A stretch of 5,962 bases of DNA from Syntrophaceae bacterium (GTDB taxonomy: Bacteria; Desulfobacterota; SM23-61), in contig PMCE01000094.1 in NCBI GenBank assembly GCA_003154025.1, positions 1,709 to 7,670 of the forward strand. The letters run 5' to 3'. Shown here piece after piece: positions 4,218 through 5,962 of this stretch (position 1 is its first letter; every line of letters begins with the position of its first letter). Made by a program: the position numbers and the translations under genes. The notes beneath the pieces were generated by a model. That model was not told the DNA's origin, did no database searches, and saw only the letters and a list, made by a program, of their open reading frames with translations.

Positions 4218-5962
4218 ATGAAAGGGTACATGGGGAAGGTGCTGCGGGTTGATTTGACGAAGGGGCGCGTGGAGGTCGAGAAGCTGGATGAAAACCAGGC
4301 CAAAAAGTACATCGGCGGAAGCGGGCTGGCCACCAAAATCCTGTATGACGAAACCGGCCCGGAGACCGATCCGCTGGGGCCGGAGAACCGTTTGATCTTT
4401 ATGACCGGGCCCTTCGCGGCAACGCCCGTGATCACCTCGGGCCGGCACCACATGGTCACCAAGTCGCCCCTGACGGGCGCCTATACCGAGTCGGACAGCG
4501 GCGGAACCTGGGGTCCCTATCTGAAGAGGGCGGGTTTTGACGGCATTGTGGTCACGGGGAAGTCCAGCAAACCGGTCTATCTCTGGGTGACCGAAGGGAA
4601 GGCTGAAATTCGCGACGCCTCCCGTTTCTGGGGGGTGGACACGTACGATCTGGATGAAGCCATCCGCAAGGATACCCATAAAGACGCCGTGGTGGCCTCG
4701 ATCGGCCCGGCCGGAGAAAAAGGCGTGCGTTATGCCAGCATCCTGAATGACGGCAAAGAAGCCCGGGCCGCCGGAAGAGGAGGGTCGGGGGCGGTCATGG
4801 GTTCCAAGAACCTGAAAGCCGTTGTGGTGTATGGAAAATCCCAGGTGGAGATGGCGGACCCCGAAGGGCTGAGAGCCTCTCTCAAAGAGATCAGCCCCAT
4901 GGTGGCGAAGAATACTGAAGGGATGCGCAAGAACGGTACCGCCGGCGGCCTGGCCGCTTTTGAAGCCCTGGGGAGCCTTCCCCTGCAGAACTGGAAATAC
5001 CAGGGGCGATGGGAGAAGGGAGCGGCCCAGATTGCCGGCCCGGCCATGACCGAAAAGATTCTCACCGGGAATTATTTCTGCGAAAAATGCGTGATCGGGT
5101 GCGGCCGGAGAGTCAAAGTGGATAAAGGCCCCTTTGCTCCGGTGGAAGGGGCGGGCCCGGAATACGAGTCCGTCGCCATGCTGGGCAGCCTTTGCCTGGT
5201 GGATGATATCGAAGCGATCGCCAAGGCCAACGAGATCTGCAACCGCTACGGGATGGACACCATCTCCGCCGGGGCGGCCATCGCCTTCGCCATGGAAGCC
5301 TACGAGAAGGGGATCCTCACCAAGAAGGATACGGGCGAATTGGAACTCCTCTGGGGCCGGGGCGATGTGATGGTCAAGATGACCGAAAAGATCGGCAAGC
5401 GGGAGGGATTGGGCCAGCTTCTGGGTGAAGGGGTGCGCATCGCCGCCGAGAAGCTGGGGAAGAATGCCGTGGAGTTTTCCATCCAGGTGAAGGGGCAGGA
5501 GATGCCCGCCCACGATCCCCGGTGCTTCAACGCGGGGGCGGTTGGGTACGCCACCATCAACCGGGGCGCCTGCCACCTGGGGTTCACCCATGTATTCGAA
5601 CGCATATTGACCATGCCCGAAATCGGGGTCGATCAACCCCTGCCCCGGCTGGAGGTGAAGGGCAAGGGTGAACTGGCGGCCAAGACACAGAACATCATGG
5701 GCCTTTACGACTCCCTGAAGGTCTGCAAGTTTTCCATGTTCGGCGGCCTCAAGATGACCCCCATCCTGTCCTGGTACAACATGGTGACGGGCAACTCCGC
5801 AACCATGGATGAGTTTTTAAAGGCCGGCGACAGGATCTTCAACTTAAAGAGGATGTACAATGTCCGCTGCGGAATCAGCCGCAAGGACGACACCCTCCCG
5901 TCTCGTTTCCTCACCCTGAAGCACGAAGGCGAGGGGTTGAACCCGAATCTCCCGCCGCTGGG
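4218..5962 (+). CDS. aor: Tungsten-containing aldehyde:ferredoxin oxidoreductase (3' end outside window)
   Basis: AOR family enzymes oxidise aldehydes to carboxylic acids, or run in reverse, exchanging electrons with ferredoxin in the anaerobic cytoplasm through a tungsten bis-molybdopterin centre and one [4Fe-4S] cluster. The frame is open for 581 codons to the window edge; the family is about 600-640 residues, so a short C-terminal piece is missing. Domain 1 holds KSPLTG (82-87) and GRGGSGAVMGSKNLK (186-200), a cofactor-binding signature. The cluster ligands are Cys288, Cys291 and Cys295 in FCEKCVIGC, plus Cys503 in YDSLKVCKF; the first three have the same numbers as in Pyrococcus furiosus AOR. 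PEYESVAMLGSLC (with Cys326) and PAHDPR (430-435) are further family motifs, and SRKDDTLPSRF (554-564) is the C-terminal signature. Oddities are Cys436 after HDPR, where Gly is common, and Cys551 in NVRCG, where Glu is common. The substrate is not predictable; the benzoyl-CoA reductase subunit BamB is a relative and a less likely alternative. Confidence 0.95.
   Translation, partial: MKGYMGKVLRVDLTKGRVEVEKLDENQAKKYIGGSGLATKILYDETGPETDPLGPENRLIFMTGPFAATPVITSGRHHMVTKSPLTGAYTESDSGGTWGPYLKRAGFDGIVVTGKSSKPVYLWVTEGKAEIRDASRFWGVDTYDLDEAIRKDTHKDAVVASIGPAGEKGVRYASILNDGKEARAAGRGGSGAVMGSKNLKAVVVYGKSQVEMADPEGLRASLKEISPMVAKNTEGMRKNGTAGGLAAFEALGSLPLQNWKYQGRWEKGAAQIAGPAMTEKILTGNYFCEKCVIGCGRRVKVDKGPFAPVEGAGPEYESVAMLGSLCLVDDIEAIAKANEICNRYGMDTISAGAAIAFAMEAYEKGILTKKDTGELELLWGRGDVMVKMTEKIGKREGLGQLLGEGVRIAAEKLGKNAVEFSIQVKGQEMPAHDPRCFNAGAVGYATINRGACHLGFTHVFERILTMPEIGVDQPLPRLEVKGKGELAAKTQNIMGLYDSLKVCKFSMFGGLKMTPILSWYNMVTGNSATMDEFLKAGDRIFNLKRMYNVRCGISRKDDTLPSRFLTLKHEGEGLNPNLPPL

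Noticed and set aside
4074..5636. Long open frame of 520 codons on the - strand across the AOR gene
   Set aside because: It lies antisense to a fully motif-supported AOR, has no family signature, and its start is not preceded by a credible ribosome site.

Overview
The window reads as ordinary chromosomal DNA of an anaerobic bacterium. All five genes lie on the + strand: the 3' part of a 23S rRNA uracil-5 methyltransferase gene (RlmD/RumA type), a complete NAD-dependent sugar-nucleotide epimerase gene, an AMP-forming acyl-CoA synthetase gene that stops at the hinge before its C-terminal domain, a small MoaD/ThiS-like sulfur-carrier gene, and most of a tungsten-containing aldehyde:ferredoxin oxidoreductase (AOR) gene that runs off the right edge. 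The AOR points to a strict anaerobe. G+C-rich genes separated by A+T-rich, palindrome-bearing spacers resemble environmental Desulfobacterota ('Deltaproteobacteria'), but that assignment is an inference from style, not from a marker gene.

Layout: 1-983 methyltransferase (5' end outside the window); 984-1203 A+T-rich spacer with an imperfect multi-segment palindrome; 1204-2154 epimerase; 2155-2249 spacer almost filled by a second inverted repeat built on CGCAGAT; 2250-3623 truncated ligase; 3624-3820 spacer with AACCGGC heptamers and their inverted counterpart; 3821-4087 MoaD-like protein; 4088-4217 A+T-rich spacer ending in a strong Shine-Dalgarno sequence; 4218-5962 AOR.

The MoaD-like protein and the AOR form a recognisable functional pair. 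The small protein carries sulfur as a C-terminal Gly-Gly thiocarboxylate for molybdopterin synthesis, and the AOR needs a tungsten bis-molybdopterin cofactor. The ligase just upstream could in principle link the acid made or used by the AOR to acyl-CoA, but it lacks the domain that carries the adenylation lysine and may be decaying. The methyltransferase and epimerase have no evident link to this module. I found no CRISPR array, tRNA, rRNA, transposase or phage gene. The most notable points are the ligase truncation next to repeat DNA, three different palindromic spacer elements in under 3 kb, and a few unusual residues in the ligase and AOR. I see no convincing new system.
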